Positions 15,901-29,200 of a stretch of DNA of 64,000 nucleotides are shown piece by piece. The position numbers and the translations under genes are program-made. The notes beneath the pieces are model-generated. The model searched no databases. It was given only the letters and a program-made list of their open reading frames with translations, and was not told the DNA's origin. Source of the DNA: Larimichthys crocea (Eukaryota > Chordata > Actinopteri > Sciaenidae); NCBI RefSeq assembly GCF_000972845.2, contig NC_040018.1:11443157-11507156 (forward strand), in the 5' to 3' direction. Each line of letters opens with the position of its first letter. Within the stretch, counting starts at the first letter, position 1.

Positions 15901-16061
15901 GCACTTTCAAAAACTGCAGTTCCCCAAATGGCCACTTGAGTCTGGCTGCAAACGTGAGTCTTCCTTAGCTCCCATGTTAAAATGTCCAACCTCAGAGCAG
16001 AAATAAACATGTTTACAGCCCTCTGTTCATGATAACTGTACTGAGTCAGATTTTTAATATA

Positions 16062-16345
16062 CAGTCGTCCCTCACTATAACGCGGTTCAGTTTTCGGACT
16101 CGCTGTTTCGCGGATTTTTTCAGTGTAATTTTGCATGCTTTTTTTTTACAGCGTACTGTACAGTATGAACGCGCATTGTGTTCTGCGTCCTGATTAACTA
16201 AGGGAGTACTGTACAAAATGCGTGTAAAAAGGTGTATAAAAGTGTGTGGTTAGGGGTTTTACGGCCTTAAAACGTATAATAATTGTAAAACTTACTTCAC
16301 GGATTTCGTTTATTGCGGGTTATTGCGATAAACGAGGGACCACTG
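16062..16345. mobile_element. Tigger/pogo-like MITE, copy 1 (entrep2 intron)
   Basis: A 284-bp element with ends CAGTCGTCCCTC and, in reverse complement of the right end, CAGTGGTCCCTCG. It is flanked by TA on both sides (16060-16061 and 16346-16347), as for Tc1/mariner-superfamily insertion. The interior holds Tigger-like runs (ataacgcggttca, ttcgcggatttttt, tatTGCGGGTTATTGCGAT). No open frame. It shares most of its right half with the copy at 43243-43518. Confidence 0.8.
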
Positions 16346-16365
16346 TAACCCCTTAAAATTATATT

Positions 16366-16540
16366 ACAGGGCCAGTGTATAAGATTTAGGACTATTGGCA
16401 GGAGTTGAATATAATATTTATTTGTGTGTAATCATCTTAAAATAAGAATCATTGTGTTTTCATGGCCCTCTATATCTACACAGACCGTTTTTCTACAGTA
16501 GCCCTGAACAGACAAACCAAACTCTGGCTCTACACAATTA
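16366..16540 (+). mobile_element. Partial copy of the same short repeat family as at 23.5 kb
   Basis: Starts ttacagggccagtgtataag and includes ctacagtagccctgaacaga, shared in opposite orientation with the 23478-23740 element. The right terminus is missing or too diverged to recognise. It begins only about 20 bp after the Tigger-like MITE at 16062-16345, so two elements lie side by side. Confidence 0.6.
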
Positions 16541-18232
16541 AGAGCGTGACTACTTTGATTGACAGGTGGATAGTGGTGTGTCGGTCTTGAACGTATCGTT
16601 CAATATGAACTAATCTTTTATATGAGTAATGAGTAGTCTCAGTGAATGATTTGTTCATTTTGATGCAGTACGTTCCCTCGCCACAAGGCAGCTGCATGGC
16701 CGCTCGGGCTGTGTGACATGCAGTACACGCAGCAGTTTGTTAGTTCAATTTACCGTCTGAGAGTAAGTGACCAGAGTTGTTTAAAAGACTTCCCAACACT
16801 ACAGGTGGATGCCGATACAGCTTGTTTGAGGAACCAGGTTTTATTCAGCTTACCTCAGCACCACCCACGCTCCATTTTGTGTCCATTTTTGGGCACATTT
16901 TTGCCAAGACCGGAGCCACCACTCTGAGCTACACAAAGGCTCTTAAGAAACCCATGTGCAACATCACAAAGCATCATGAGTGACACCAATTAACTCATTG
17001 AAACTGAAATGTATTCAAGCTAAATAATACAGTGCTTCACAACCTGAAAGTATGGCTCATAATGGTGTTTTTGTAAAACCATACAAAATGAAAAGCTTGA
17101 CATTTGCTTGGCATTGTGGTGGAAGCATTGATTTTCACTACTGTACCGACTGAATGTAACTTCTCTCTTCACTTTGATGTTAAAAGCGAGAACTGTTTTG
17201 TATGAACAGTGCCTCAGTACTCCTGACAACAATTACATCTGTGTACTTTGAATTCAACACATAAGAATTGATGATGATGCAGACCACACTTTGAAGTACG
17301 AGCGTACACGTGTATGGTGTGTGCCTGTATCTTAAGACCTGTTGCCAGGATACTATCTAAGCCTAATAACCCAGTTAATTAATGATGATGCACACTCCCT
17401 TGCTGCAGAAAAATCAGAACCCAGCAGCATCTAAACAATCAAATCAAAATTTTCACCTCTTTGTCTTCATCTACTACAGCTGCTCTCCTCATATTCCTCA
17501 CCAGTCAAGAAAAAGACAGCAAACGCAAAACCAAAGATTTTCTTGCAACAACCAGATAAGACATGCCTGAAATTTCCACTTTCCACTCAGATAATTTCCT
17601 TTAAGAGGTTTAGTAGCACTTTAGAGAGGCAAACTGTTGATCTGTGTTTGCATCATCTCTCTATTTTTTTTATTTTTTTTATTTTTTGGCTTTCCAAACT
17701 CAGGAGAGCACAAGACATGAGTGGGTGAGTCAAGCTTCAGGGCAGAAATGCCAAAAAAAATTGCTAGCAGCTCCATGAGGCTGTAATGTTCAGGCATAGC
17801 AGGTGTTAACATGCGCATAATGGAGACGCGAAGACGCTGATGTTAAGCAGGTTTACTGGGTCAGGTCAAGATGGTAACCACAGAGTCGTTTCTACATGTT
17901 GGAGAGCTTTGTCTCCAGGGCTAAAAAGCCACTGTTACTCAAAGATGACTTATATTTTAACTTTCTTTCCCTAAATATAACCAAACTGTGAAACAAAACT
18001 GAAAATAATAAGTAAACTATGTCCAGAAAATGAATGAACTTTGGTTTCATGTAGGACACCAACCACAGTCATGGGTGAAAATCCTGCATGTGATTCATTT
18101 ATTCACCATAACCACGTCTATATGTAGATTCTGTTGCTATCTATAGCATGTCAGCTCACTTCCTAAAGGCTTTATTGTCTATGACTACAGATATGGTTCA
18201 AATGTTGCTGTTAACTGTAACATAATGTTCGG

Positions 18233-18535
18233 CATTTTAGTTTAGCATGTTGGCATGCTGATTAGCACTAACAGCTAAAGTGAATGGGAATCCAAGAGGG
18301 TTTTCCATGGATCAAAAATAATTGTCAGAATGTCCAAACTGTGACCTACTGGTGGCGCTAAATGCAAAGTGAGGGGCACACCAAAGTCAGCAGGGTTCAT
18401 CCACTGGGGAGCACGATTTGTTGTGTGCATGGCAATTCTTCAGTAGCTGTTAAATATTTTGACCTGGAACAAAGTAGAGACTCAACCAAGTGACAGACAG
18501 ACATCCCCAACGCCGCGAGCGAAGCTATAAATCAA
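18233..18535. mobile_element. Old dispersed teleost repeat (GGTGGCGCTA type)
   Basis: The sequence contains tagcatgttggcatgctga, gattagcactaacagctaaag, gacctactggtggcgctaaa, caccaaagtcagcagggttc and gacagacagacatccc in the order of an abundant fish repeat with those landmarks. It is diverged and internally truncated. No coding capacity. Confidence 0.6.
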
Positions 18536-19753
18536 GCTGTTTTTAATTTACCTCCAACATGGACCTTTACCATCTACATACACACATGCAAATACAAACA
18601 CACTGGGAGCCTCCCAATATGCCCCCAATATAACAAACCCCTACAAAACACTTGGAGCCTGCTATTCACAGACACACCTACACACACACACACACACTCG
18701 AGCAGATTAGTGCAGAATTTGCTGACGGGTGATTCTGGAAATGCTGCCTCACAAACACCAAGAATAACATCTTAAGCCATCTTTGTTATGGCTCAGTCTG
18801 TAGATTTGGGATGTTGCAGTGTTACTTTTCGTACACAAAATCCACATTCATCTTCTACCACACAACCAGGAGAGAGGGGGAGGGGGAAAAAGTGAAGAAA
18901 ATCCTCACCGAGAGGAGAGGGGAGATGTGAGACTGATACAGAGAAAAGGAGACAGAAAGCATCAAAATTTGAATGTAATTTTGCAAATGATGCCTGCAAT
19001 AACTCCAGATTCTGATTTATTAAACACATATTGTGTCCAAGGTGTCGTTATTCTCTGTGACTGAACAAAAGAGGCAGTTTGTGTGTCGCTGTTTGTGTGT
19101 TTGGACACTTGGATCAGTTCCGAGTTTAATTCGCGGAGATGCGAGGTGAACGGGGTAATTTGTTCTGCATGTCAGCCGCTGACAGCTGCAGAGGCCCTTT
19201 GGCTCACGCGGCCACGCCGTCTCATTTATTGGCCAGAAACACGGCAGGACGGCGTGATTCACAGGTAAACCTGCTGGTAATCTGGACAAACCCAGCAGAC
19301 TGGAAGCCTCACGCAGTCTGCAGCCAAAGAGTCTGCATGGCTCACCATTATGGCCCTGCATCATCTTTTGTCACCAAAATTTCATCTCCAAGAAGTGACT
19401 GCGGCTGGCAGGCTGCTTGTCTGCTCAGATAAAGAGTTACAGCAGGGGTGTGGGATGATTACAAACCTTCGGTTAGGTTCAGGAGTGAGAAAAAGACGAG
19501 ACATTTGTTGGATTAGTCTCTAATGGCCCGCATGAAACAGGACTGAAGTGAGGATAACACAAAATGGGGAGACAGATCCATTGATATGCACAACACAGAG
19601 GTATTTGGGTGTTTACGAGCATGTGTGTGTGTGTGTGTGTGTTTGAGTAGGAAAGACTGTGCTTATCAGTGATGGAAGTAAAGATTCCGCCTTCTCTCGC
19701 TGTGACCGTCATGAAATCTAACACTACAGATCCTTAATGACATCCCACAGTGA

Positions 19754-19754
<1 letters not shown>

Positions 19755-19796
<42 letters not shown>
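19755..19796. repeat. (CA)21 microsatellite
   Basis: An uninterrupted CA run, followed after 13 bp by further CA-rich sequence to about 19840. Further dinucleotide runs in this intron are (TG) at 19622-19642, 11213-11232 and 21624-21653, and imperfect CA/TG at 21296-21350. Confidence 0.95.
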
Positions 19797-19798
<2 letters not shown>

Positions 19799-21621
19799 AC
19801 CATCCACCCACTCACCCACCCACACACAGACACACACACCAACACAAGAGCAGATACGTTGCTGTCGCATTCCTCATTAGCTGAGTTCACCAACATGACA
19901 GGAAGCTCGACACAAAGGTTTCAGGGTTCGACACAAACTGTATTCACGCGCGGAGAGAGTCACATTGTCAAGAGGCTGAGAGTTTAGCAGTTTGCTCTTG
20001 TCTGCGGGATATCAGAGGGTCATATTAACAATTTAACCCAAATAAGATCTCAGCTTGAACATTGATACACTTGCACTAAAGCATTTGCAGCAGATATTCA
20101 GGCTAACAGCCTCCTTTCTAATTCTACACATTCGGCAAATCACCATGAGGGCTATTAACTGCTGACACACACACGCACACACGTCGAGCCAGAGAGAAAG
20201 AATAGCCTGCTTCTATGAAATTAGGAATATATTAGCTCTGCACCCCTGTCTTAAATCTATACAAGGCAAGCTTTTGTGTGCAAATACTCTTGTCTTACAA
20301 GACTAAATCACAGAACAGAGCTCAAAAATCGTCCCACCCCAACTCATTAAGACCATGTTGATTTGTCTTACACAAACCCGAGCTCCAAGACACAGGCGCT
20401 GCTATTATGAGCTGACATTTAATAAGGGATGTAAAACCAGACATGTCTTTTTCCAGCCCACGTCTGACATAAAGGATTTCATTCTGTGAGGATTTAAACT
20501 TCACCACTGTTTTCTGCAGTTTATATCTCTGAACTGACATTCACCTCCATCATCAATAATGTGTCTCTGGATGAAGAGCTCAAATTGATTATTTGAGTTT
20601 TGGCACAATTGTGGCTGATGGTTCTTTCTGCTGGTTTGTTTTCAGCACCTGACCCAGCACAAGGTTACAGTACTCACTTTCCCATAAACCCTATAAATCT
20701 CACTGCTGCCTTACTGTATGTTGGTGAGGCAAAAATGTTTTTATGGATTCATTTATTTCTTATTTCTGCAGTTTAAAGTGTCAGTGCTCGTGTCTCTGCT
20801 CAGGTATGTTACCATTAGCTGCACAAACAGGATGGTTAATGCCTCCCTGCAGAAAAACGAGCTGTACGTGGTATTTTGTCTTTTCATGTAACGTTACATG
20901 TCAGATGTGACGTTCTCGTCTGACCCCTGCAGCTGTGTTTTTTTGGTGTTATACGTCTACATGGGCTCTGAACTTGTGTATGACACGCTAAATAATTTAC
21001 CAAACAATAAAATGTGATGTTTCCCTGACTGAGTGAGTGTGTGTGCATGTGTGTGTGTGTGTGTCAGGGCACAAAGATGCATCAGGTTTTGGTGCACAGA
21101 GATAACAGAAGGTAAGGTGCAGCACAAAAGGAGGCTGACAGGCCCTGATTTTGTCTAATCAGCTTGAGGCGGTGATCAAGAATGAGCGCTGACCTTTGCT
21201 CTCTGACCTCTATGATTACTTACCGTTCCCCTGTAACTATACACTCCCACACATACAGGCCCTAACACATGTCCACTCTCTCGACCCCTCCCTTTCTCTC
21301 TCTCTCTCCCACACATACACACACGCACACACACACACATACACATACACAGATGGCCCTTGTGCCACAGACCTCCCCTCACCCCTGCACTCTGCCCCAC
21401 TGCCTCTATAATTAATGGACTCCGGGTCTCTGGCAGGAAATCAGGGAAGTGTGCATTCATAAATATTTACAGAAACCACCATGAAAATTTCACATGAAGA
21501 AAAAAAAAACAACAAAAAAAAAAACACAACATCTCTACGACGATTCTACCAAACACATCTGTGTTGTACACAGAGGATGGAGCACTGTGGAGGATTTCAA
21601 ATACCCTCCTCCTTCACTCCA

Positions 21622-21654
<33 letters not shown>

Positions 21655-21780
21655 CATCACATATTACCACAGAGGCTCTGCATCCTTTACAACTAATTGC
21701 CAAAGATTCTTTCCTCATAAAAATCCCTAATTTAATATTTTTCATGGCATTAACACATTTTGTCTCTTTACCTGAGACTA

Positions 21781-22960
<1,180 letters not shown>

Positions 22961-23007
22961 AGGGAGGAGGGATCTTTACTATCAGCCAACATCCCAGGAA
23001 AAAACAC

Positions 23008-23009
<2 letters not shown>

Positions 23010-23049
<40 letters not shown>
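23010..23049. repeat. (CA)20 microsatellite upstream of entrep2
   Basis: A perfect CA run of 40 bp about 740 bp upstream of the entrep2 start codon, just beyond the CpG-rich block and preceded by a GGA/GGGA-rich stretch (22946-22970). Confidence 0.95.
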
Positions 23050-23050
<1 letters not shown>

Positions 23051-23477
23051 CCTGCTCGTGATGTAGAGCTGCATGGAAACGTGGTAGCATCATGAGAAGC
23101 GTGTTCGACTACAAAGATGTGTTTGTGTTGGTGAGGGCGCACAGGGATGTGTTCTGCGTTAGGTTTTCAGCATGTAATCAGGATTCCTGCGGTTTTATCT
23201 TGAAGAGCAGATGGTTTATTGTTTTCTATAAAACAAAGGTGACGCAGAATGCGTAGATTATCCCGAACGTTGGCTCTGGATCACCTGTCCTTCATGATGT
23301 AGGCTACAGGCAGGTAAACACACCTCTGGTGAGGATCCAGCCTAAAGACACGTGCTGCACGTTCCTCTGTCATTAGTGATCATTAGAAAATGTCCGGACA
23401 GGTTTGGGGTTGTCTTGACCAACCCTCCCCCATCACAGGTTATGGACATGAGATTTTTTTTCTTTCTTTGAGTTTTA

Positions 23478-23740
23478 TTTAAAGGTCCAGTGTGTAGGAT
23501 TTAGTGCCATCTAGTGGTTGCAGATTGCAACCCCCTCACCTCACACTCAACTGCTAGTGGCTGGGAAACAGTATTTAAAGCCAGTGTTTAGTTTGTCTGT
23601 TCTGGGCTACTGTAAAAATATGGTGGACAACATGGTGGATCTCTGGATAGAGAAGGTTCATTCTAACGTAACAAAAACCTAAGGTTTCTTGTTTTCAGGT
23701 GATTATAGAGCCCCCTAAATCTGACACACTGGACCTTCAA
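23478..23740 (-). mobile_element. Short inverted-repeat element between tjp1 and entrep2
   Basis: The left end reads TTTAAAGGTCCAGTGTGTAG and the right end in reverse complement TTGAAGGTCCAGTGTGTCAG, giving TIRs of about 25 bp. Its interior (for example gtttgtctgttctgggctac at 23592-23611) is the reverse complement of part of the sequence at 16.4-16.5 kb, so both belong to one dispersed family. I recognise the family as common in teleosts but cannot name the superfamily. TTAA-like flanks hint at piggyBac-type insertion. Confidence 0.65.
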
Positions 23741-24449
23741 AGGATATTTAGAGGCCTGAAGTGGTGAAGTGTCCATTATTAAGGACAGAAAAATCTTTTT
23801 AATCATCTGGGAACCCTCTACTTTTATTGTGAAAATATTGCATGGCACAACTATCATTAATGTCCAGGAAAGCTTGTGTAGTTTTCTAAACACATTTCAT
23901 GAGAAAATTCATTTTTTGTAATAGCAATATTTAGAGAAGTTAAAATATCAAAAAATGTATTTCTATGTTTCATTTAACATATTTAGCTTCTCTGTCATGA
24001 CTTAAACTAAGAAAACAGAAGTATTTTGATAAGTGTGTCTGTACAGAACAAAATAAAGCTACAGCTGAAGGATTCATCTGTATTTACTGTATCTCTGACC
24101 TCATTCAGAGCTCACCTACGCCCCCTGGCTGTGAAACCAGAACCACACAACCAAACAAAACATAAAGCAAATGGAAAATTAACTGATTAGTTTAATTACA
24201 CTACACTGGTAATATAATCTGCAGGAACTTTGAACATTAACTCAATTTTCATCTTTCATGATGAAGCAAATTGAATATATTTGAGTTATGGATTGCTGGT
24301 TGGATAAAAACATGACATTTGAAGACAGCTCTGGCAAATCCTGATGAGCATTTGTCAATATTTTTAAATATTTTATCGATTAAACAACAAATCGAGTTAG
24401 AACAGGAATAATTAGAAACACACATAAAATAAAGACTCCGTTACAGACA

Positions 24450-26181
24450 CAGCCTATTTATTTTAAAAATGATTTTATTTATTAATACAGTGGTATACTT
24501 AAAATTGTGTTGCAGAAGAGAAAAAAAAAAGTCAGCCACACGTGAAGAGCTAATATCCAATTAAAGCCGTGTTATATCTAAAAATAAAAATGGTACTGGT
24601 GTGCCATACGTAATATATTGTCTATTAGTACAAAAATACATTTAAGGGCACGCAATACAGCATCCAGTATCACAAATCAGTGAGGGGGACACTTTGAGAG
24701 CACACCCTTTGAAAAGAACATGTTTTAAATGTATTTTAGCCCAAGCACATTCCTGATCCTCAAAGAGCCGTATAAAGACCTTTTTCTTGTTGTGACCGTA
24801 ACATGTTGTGAATATATTGGTAGAAAAGGTGTGATGTATTATTGTTAGGTTACAACTTCCAAGGCTCAAGGGTATATCCAGAATACAAAGATAACCACGT
24901 TCACTTTCTTCCACTTTTTAAAACATGTTTTCTCTAAGTTTTATACAAAAAAGAAAGACATACAAAAAGTTCATTTACAAACAAAAGAAACAAGGCAATA
25001 TGCTAGCTTTATTTACAGCCACTTCTTTTCTGATTTTTTTGTTTTGTTTTAAGTAATGCATAGCAGATAAAAGAAGAGCATACCTTTGTTATTCTTTCTC
25101 AACCGTTATTGTGTGCTAAACCCAGTTCATTTATACAGTGGGTTCACAGAAATGGCAAAACAACTGACATTATACCATAATTTATCATAACTTATTTTGT
25201 CTTTCTTAATGAAAAGTGAATAATCTGCAGATAAGGCATCACTGCTTATTTGTGTGTGAGTGCGAGAGTGCACAGAGAGAAAAAAAGATAGAAAGAGAGA
25301 GAAGAAGAAGAGGAGAGAAAGAAAGAAAGAAAGAGAGAGAGAAATAGATGTGAGGAAGAAACTGAGGAGGCTACTGGACCTGAGTAAAGAACATGCATAG
25401 ATCTCCCTCAGGCTGGAAGGAGAGACGTGGTACGTCAGTAAGAAATTAAGCTACAAGATATTACTGTAAGAAAAAGGAAGAAGAGAAGGAAGAACGTCTT
25501 GAAAAGTGTGCTGCTCGGGTTCATATCCAGCTTGTGTTTTGGCCGACTCCTTCAACACATACATGCAAATGTCACCATCAGTGGTTTATCTCACGTCAGT
25601 CTCAAACCTTCATAAAAATCCCCTCAATGTGGAAAATAACCGTGGAGATACATTTTTATTTTTATTTTTTTTAAATCGAGATATTGACTGGTAATTGAAT
25701 TCATGAATAAAATTTTAGTAAATCTTTTCTATACTACTATATATACTGTATGCATATATAGCATAAATATACCGACACAGATCTGAAGCATGTACGCTGC
25801 CTCAAAAACCATCCATCTAAATTCATGTAAAAATTACATTAAACATTGCCTTATATATAGTGTCAATCCTCAGTGGCATGGGGCATGCATTACTGGTTCA
25901 GTTCACATCAAAACTTCAACTCGGGGGGAAAGAAAGTTTAAAGATCAGCTTGTAACGATCATCAGTGTCTCGCCTTCATCCGTGGGTGCAGTAAACAGCA
26001 CTGACTGGGTCTTCTTCATACTCCATCATGTGGTGTAAGTGCGTGTGTGTTTGTGTTGCATCTGTCAGCGTGTGTGTGTGTGTATATATACTGTATGTAT
26101 GTGTTCGTGTGTGTCCATCTTCTTCATTTTTATCCCCCCACGGTTTCACATTCAGTAACATCGCACCCTGCTGGTCCGTCC
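24450..26181 (-). other. tjp1: tjp1 3' untranslated region
   Basis: About 1.7 kb without coding potential from the TAA to a cluster of AATAAA signals on the minus strand at 24483-24474 and 24462-24457. A further AATAAA at 25013-25008 could give a shorter form. In mRNA sense it contains a CA-rich tract (about 26118-26040), several AU-rich stretches, and a roughly 80-nt pyrimidine-rich tract (about 25345-25265). The exact cleavage site is inferred. Confidence 0.75.
24457..24483 (-). terminator. tjp1 polyadenylation signals
   Basis: On the minus strand AATAAATAAAA at 24483-24474 gives two overlapping AATAAA hexamers, and a third lies at 24462-24457. No coding sequence lies between here and the tjp1 stop. 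This is the most downstream cluster before the intergenic DNA; its use was not tested. Confidence 0.6.
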
Positions 26182-26276
26182 TTAAAAGTGATCAATGAGC
26201 ACAGAAACACAGTTGGCTCCCACCAGGTAGTTGGGGTCCCCTGGGAGAGACTTGTTCTGCCAGCTTTTTGGGTCAC
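26182..26276 (-). CDS. tjp1: tjp1 last coding exon (end of ZU5 and stop)
   Basis: Residues 1667-1697: [20 protein letters not shown] then [10 protein letters not shown] and a TAA stop at 26184-26182. The C-terminus is identical in its last residues to mammalian ZO-1. A 3.1-kb intron separates it from the preceding exon; the acceptor is GTCTGCAG|GTG. Confidence 0.98.
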
Positions 26277-29200
26277 CTGCAGACAGACATATGGGAGGAA
26301 CATGGTGAGTGATAACAGCTGCTTTAAAAAAAAACAAAAAAAAACAAAAAAACAATTCAAGCTGTAATACATTTCATAAGTACCATTCAGTCTAATTTTA
26401 ATTAGACCCCCAACCTCCTGATTGCATCCATTGTCTGAAAGTCATGTTTTCAATGTCACATGGTTTTGTGGCACAAATCCAAGCACAGTCACACAAGAGA
26501 CTAGTAAAAGCAATTTCAGATTTTTATTGAATGTCCCCAGCCTCTTGTTGACTGCAAATTAAATCTCAGTCACTGAGGGGTCTGAGTGTAATTGCGATTA
26601 TAAACATACAGGTCACTCTGTGCCAAGCGGAAAGTTCCTGTAATCAGTCGGAGTAGGCAGAGCCAGCTCGGGCAGAAGTCCATCGATACACTACAGACCA
26701 ACAGCCCCCTCATCGACTGTCAACTGGGTGATATGGGACAATAACCAAAGGCCAGGTATGAAAAATAAAACAGAGAGAGCTGTAGCTGCAATCCTCTCTT
26801 CAAAGTTCTAAAGATCGATGTGTACAAGAACCTTTTTTACCAACATGATTTCAGCTGGCTGCTCGTGGGGCTTTGGCTTGAACTAGCTGCTGGTGTTGGC
26901 TCAAACAGAGCCCAAAGCGAGCTCAAAGCCTGTTTAGTCATTACCCTTCTCTTTCTGCGAACACAGCCTTGACACTGATATAGAGTCAGTCTTCCTAAAA
27001 CACACAATAAACTGAACAGAAACAGAAAGAAGTCAGTGTGCCAAAATGTTGATCTTTAGAACTTCAAATAAAAAACTGCATCTGAGTTATGACTGTGGTT
27101 TTCTGCTTCTTTCTTTGACGTCTGCCTGAGAGACTTCACCTTACAAGGTCAGGTTTGAATTTTCCTTCAGTTCTTCAGATATGGAAACAGGTCACATGTG
27201 AAGTTGTCAGAGTGGTGATGGGAAGTCAAATCAGATTTTGACTTCAGACTATTAAAAACCCCAGAACGTGAGGTTAAAGGCAGTCTGTGGACATTTTTAT
27301 TTACAGTCAGTGTTTCCCACCAAAAATACATGGTGTGGATCCTAAATCTGCAACTGACATCATTTTCTTTACTGATTAATCTCTAATTATTTTATAGATA
27401 GGGTACTATAGGAAAAATTCAGAGAGTTCAGAGAGATTTCTCCATCTGCTGTCAGTAAAGGGACCTCACGCTGAGAATTTTCAGTCAAAGTGAATTTTAA
27501 ATGTCTACTGTACAACAGGTAGCAGTAGCTTCTTCTTCACTGCTGGTGCATAACTCGGTTTCCTGGGACTCTGACATGATCAGTCAAGTGTGAAATCGTC
27601 TGCAGCAATGTGTATCGGATTACTTGCATGCTTGTGTGTGTGAACCCACTTAGTAAAACATTACAATATTATATTACTATAGCACAAGTGCTAGTCAGAA
27701 ACGCCACAGGGTGCCTTTAAATGTTAAATATCACAAGTGGTGAAGCCCTGAAGCATGTCTTTAAGTGATACTGCATAATTTGCACAATTACTTTCATGTG
27801 ATTTTCAAATCTCATTGTGTTCTACATCAGACATCAGTCTCAGACCTAAATAGTATTACAGTGGATTTGATCTGATTTCAGGCTATAGGTTAACACAAAC
27901 ATCCACATCCACATCTACAGACTAACAGTATACACAGCAGAGAGGCAGGAATGCAGAGAGGAGAAGGAAGGAGGAGAAGCAGGAAAGCAAAGTGAGAAGA
28001 AAACCACAAAGGGGGCAGGAGGAGGCCAGAGAGTGGCCTTGCTTTACAATAAGAGGATTATAAAGCAGCCCGATAATCCTCCCACAATTCAGCAGGACAA
28101 CAGAGAGCGCTCACATCTCATTCAGCCCTCCAAGTCTCATCCTTAAAATGAGGCTAATTAGCAGCTAATCCTGACCACTGCCAAAATCACCACCGTTTTT
28201 GAAGACAGGGTGCGAGGACAGTATTAAGAAAACCTAAACCTTCTTAGCAGGAGTTCAACTTGTATGTGAAGTTATTTCTCTCAAATGTTAGCTGCTGGTT
28301 CAATTATACAATAGATCAGATGCCCTACTTAGAGTTTGTCTTTGAACATTATTTGATTTTTCTCTATCTCAAATACATTGCTGATCAGTTTCAATGCTAG
28401 AAACGTAAATATGGATTTCACAAACAGAATTCTGTTTTTGTGGTTTTACTTTGACTTTAAAAGGGAACTTCTTTATTCTGTGGTTAAAATCTTTTCTACT
28501 GTTTGAATAATCAGATATCAGGATTGAGTTATCTGGACAATCAGACCAAAAGATATAAAAGATAAAAGATAAAGTGTCTGAATCATCACCTGCAGCGACT
28601 GAAAGCTGTGAATGGTTTATCTGATTACACACTTCTACTTCCATGTCTTTAAAGATCCAGTCTCATAAACACCAGCACACCTCTGAGTAAACAAACTGAA
28701 TCTGTTTCCACACTTATGAAGACAGGAGCTAAATTTAGAGAGCTATATTTTGACACTGTAACAAGATGTCTTTCTCTAACTTTTTTCTTTTTTTTGCAGG
28801 ATAATCATGGGCATTATTGGTTATGACAGTGTCCCAGTTTCTGGAACATCTCTAAAAGCTGTTCTCCAGGATCAGGATTTGGGTGGCTATGTGAGAAAAA
28901 TCACTCTGAGCAGAGCAGCATGCACTATAACACTATAACTCTACCTTATGAAATTAAATTGTACAGCCAAGCATCCGGTGCATGAAGGTTAAATGAAATC
29001 GAAGGAACTTGTTAAGGTGACTGAAAACCAAGAGTGAAAAAAAAAAAGAACTGCAAATTCAGCATGTAGAAATAATGAGGAGACTTTGATGTGAACACCA
29101 AATGAAGAAAACCAGTGATACGGTGAATGAGAGAGTGCGTGAGTTAATGAGTACAAATGATGAAAATGAATCAACCAAAGCCATAATTGTGAAAAAAGGA

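Larger units (their letters stand above)
22961..24449. other. Intergenic DNA between tjp1 and entrep2
   Basis: About 1.5 kb between the probable entrep2 promoter and the tjp1 poly(A) region. It contains a (CA)20 microsatellite at 23010-23049, an inverted-repeat dispersed element at 23478-23740, and a CTCF-like core (ACGCCCCCTGGCT) at 24118-24130. No open frame of interest. Confidence 0.65.
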
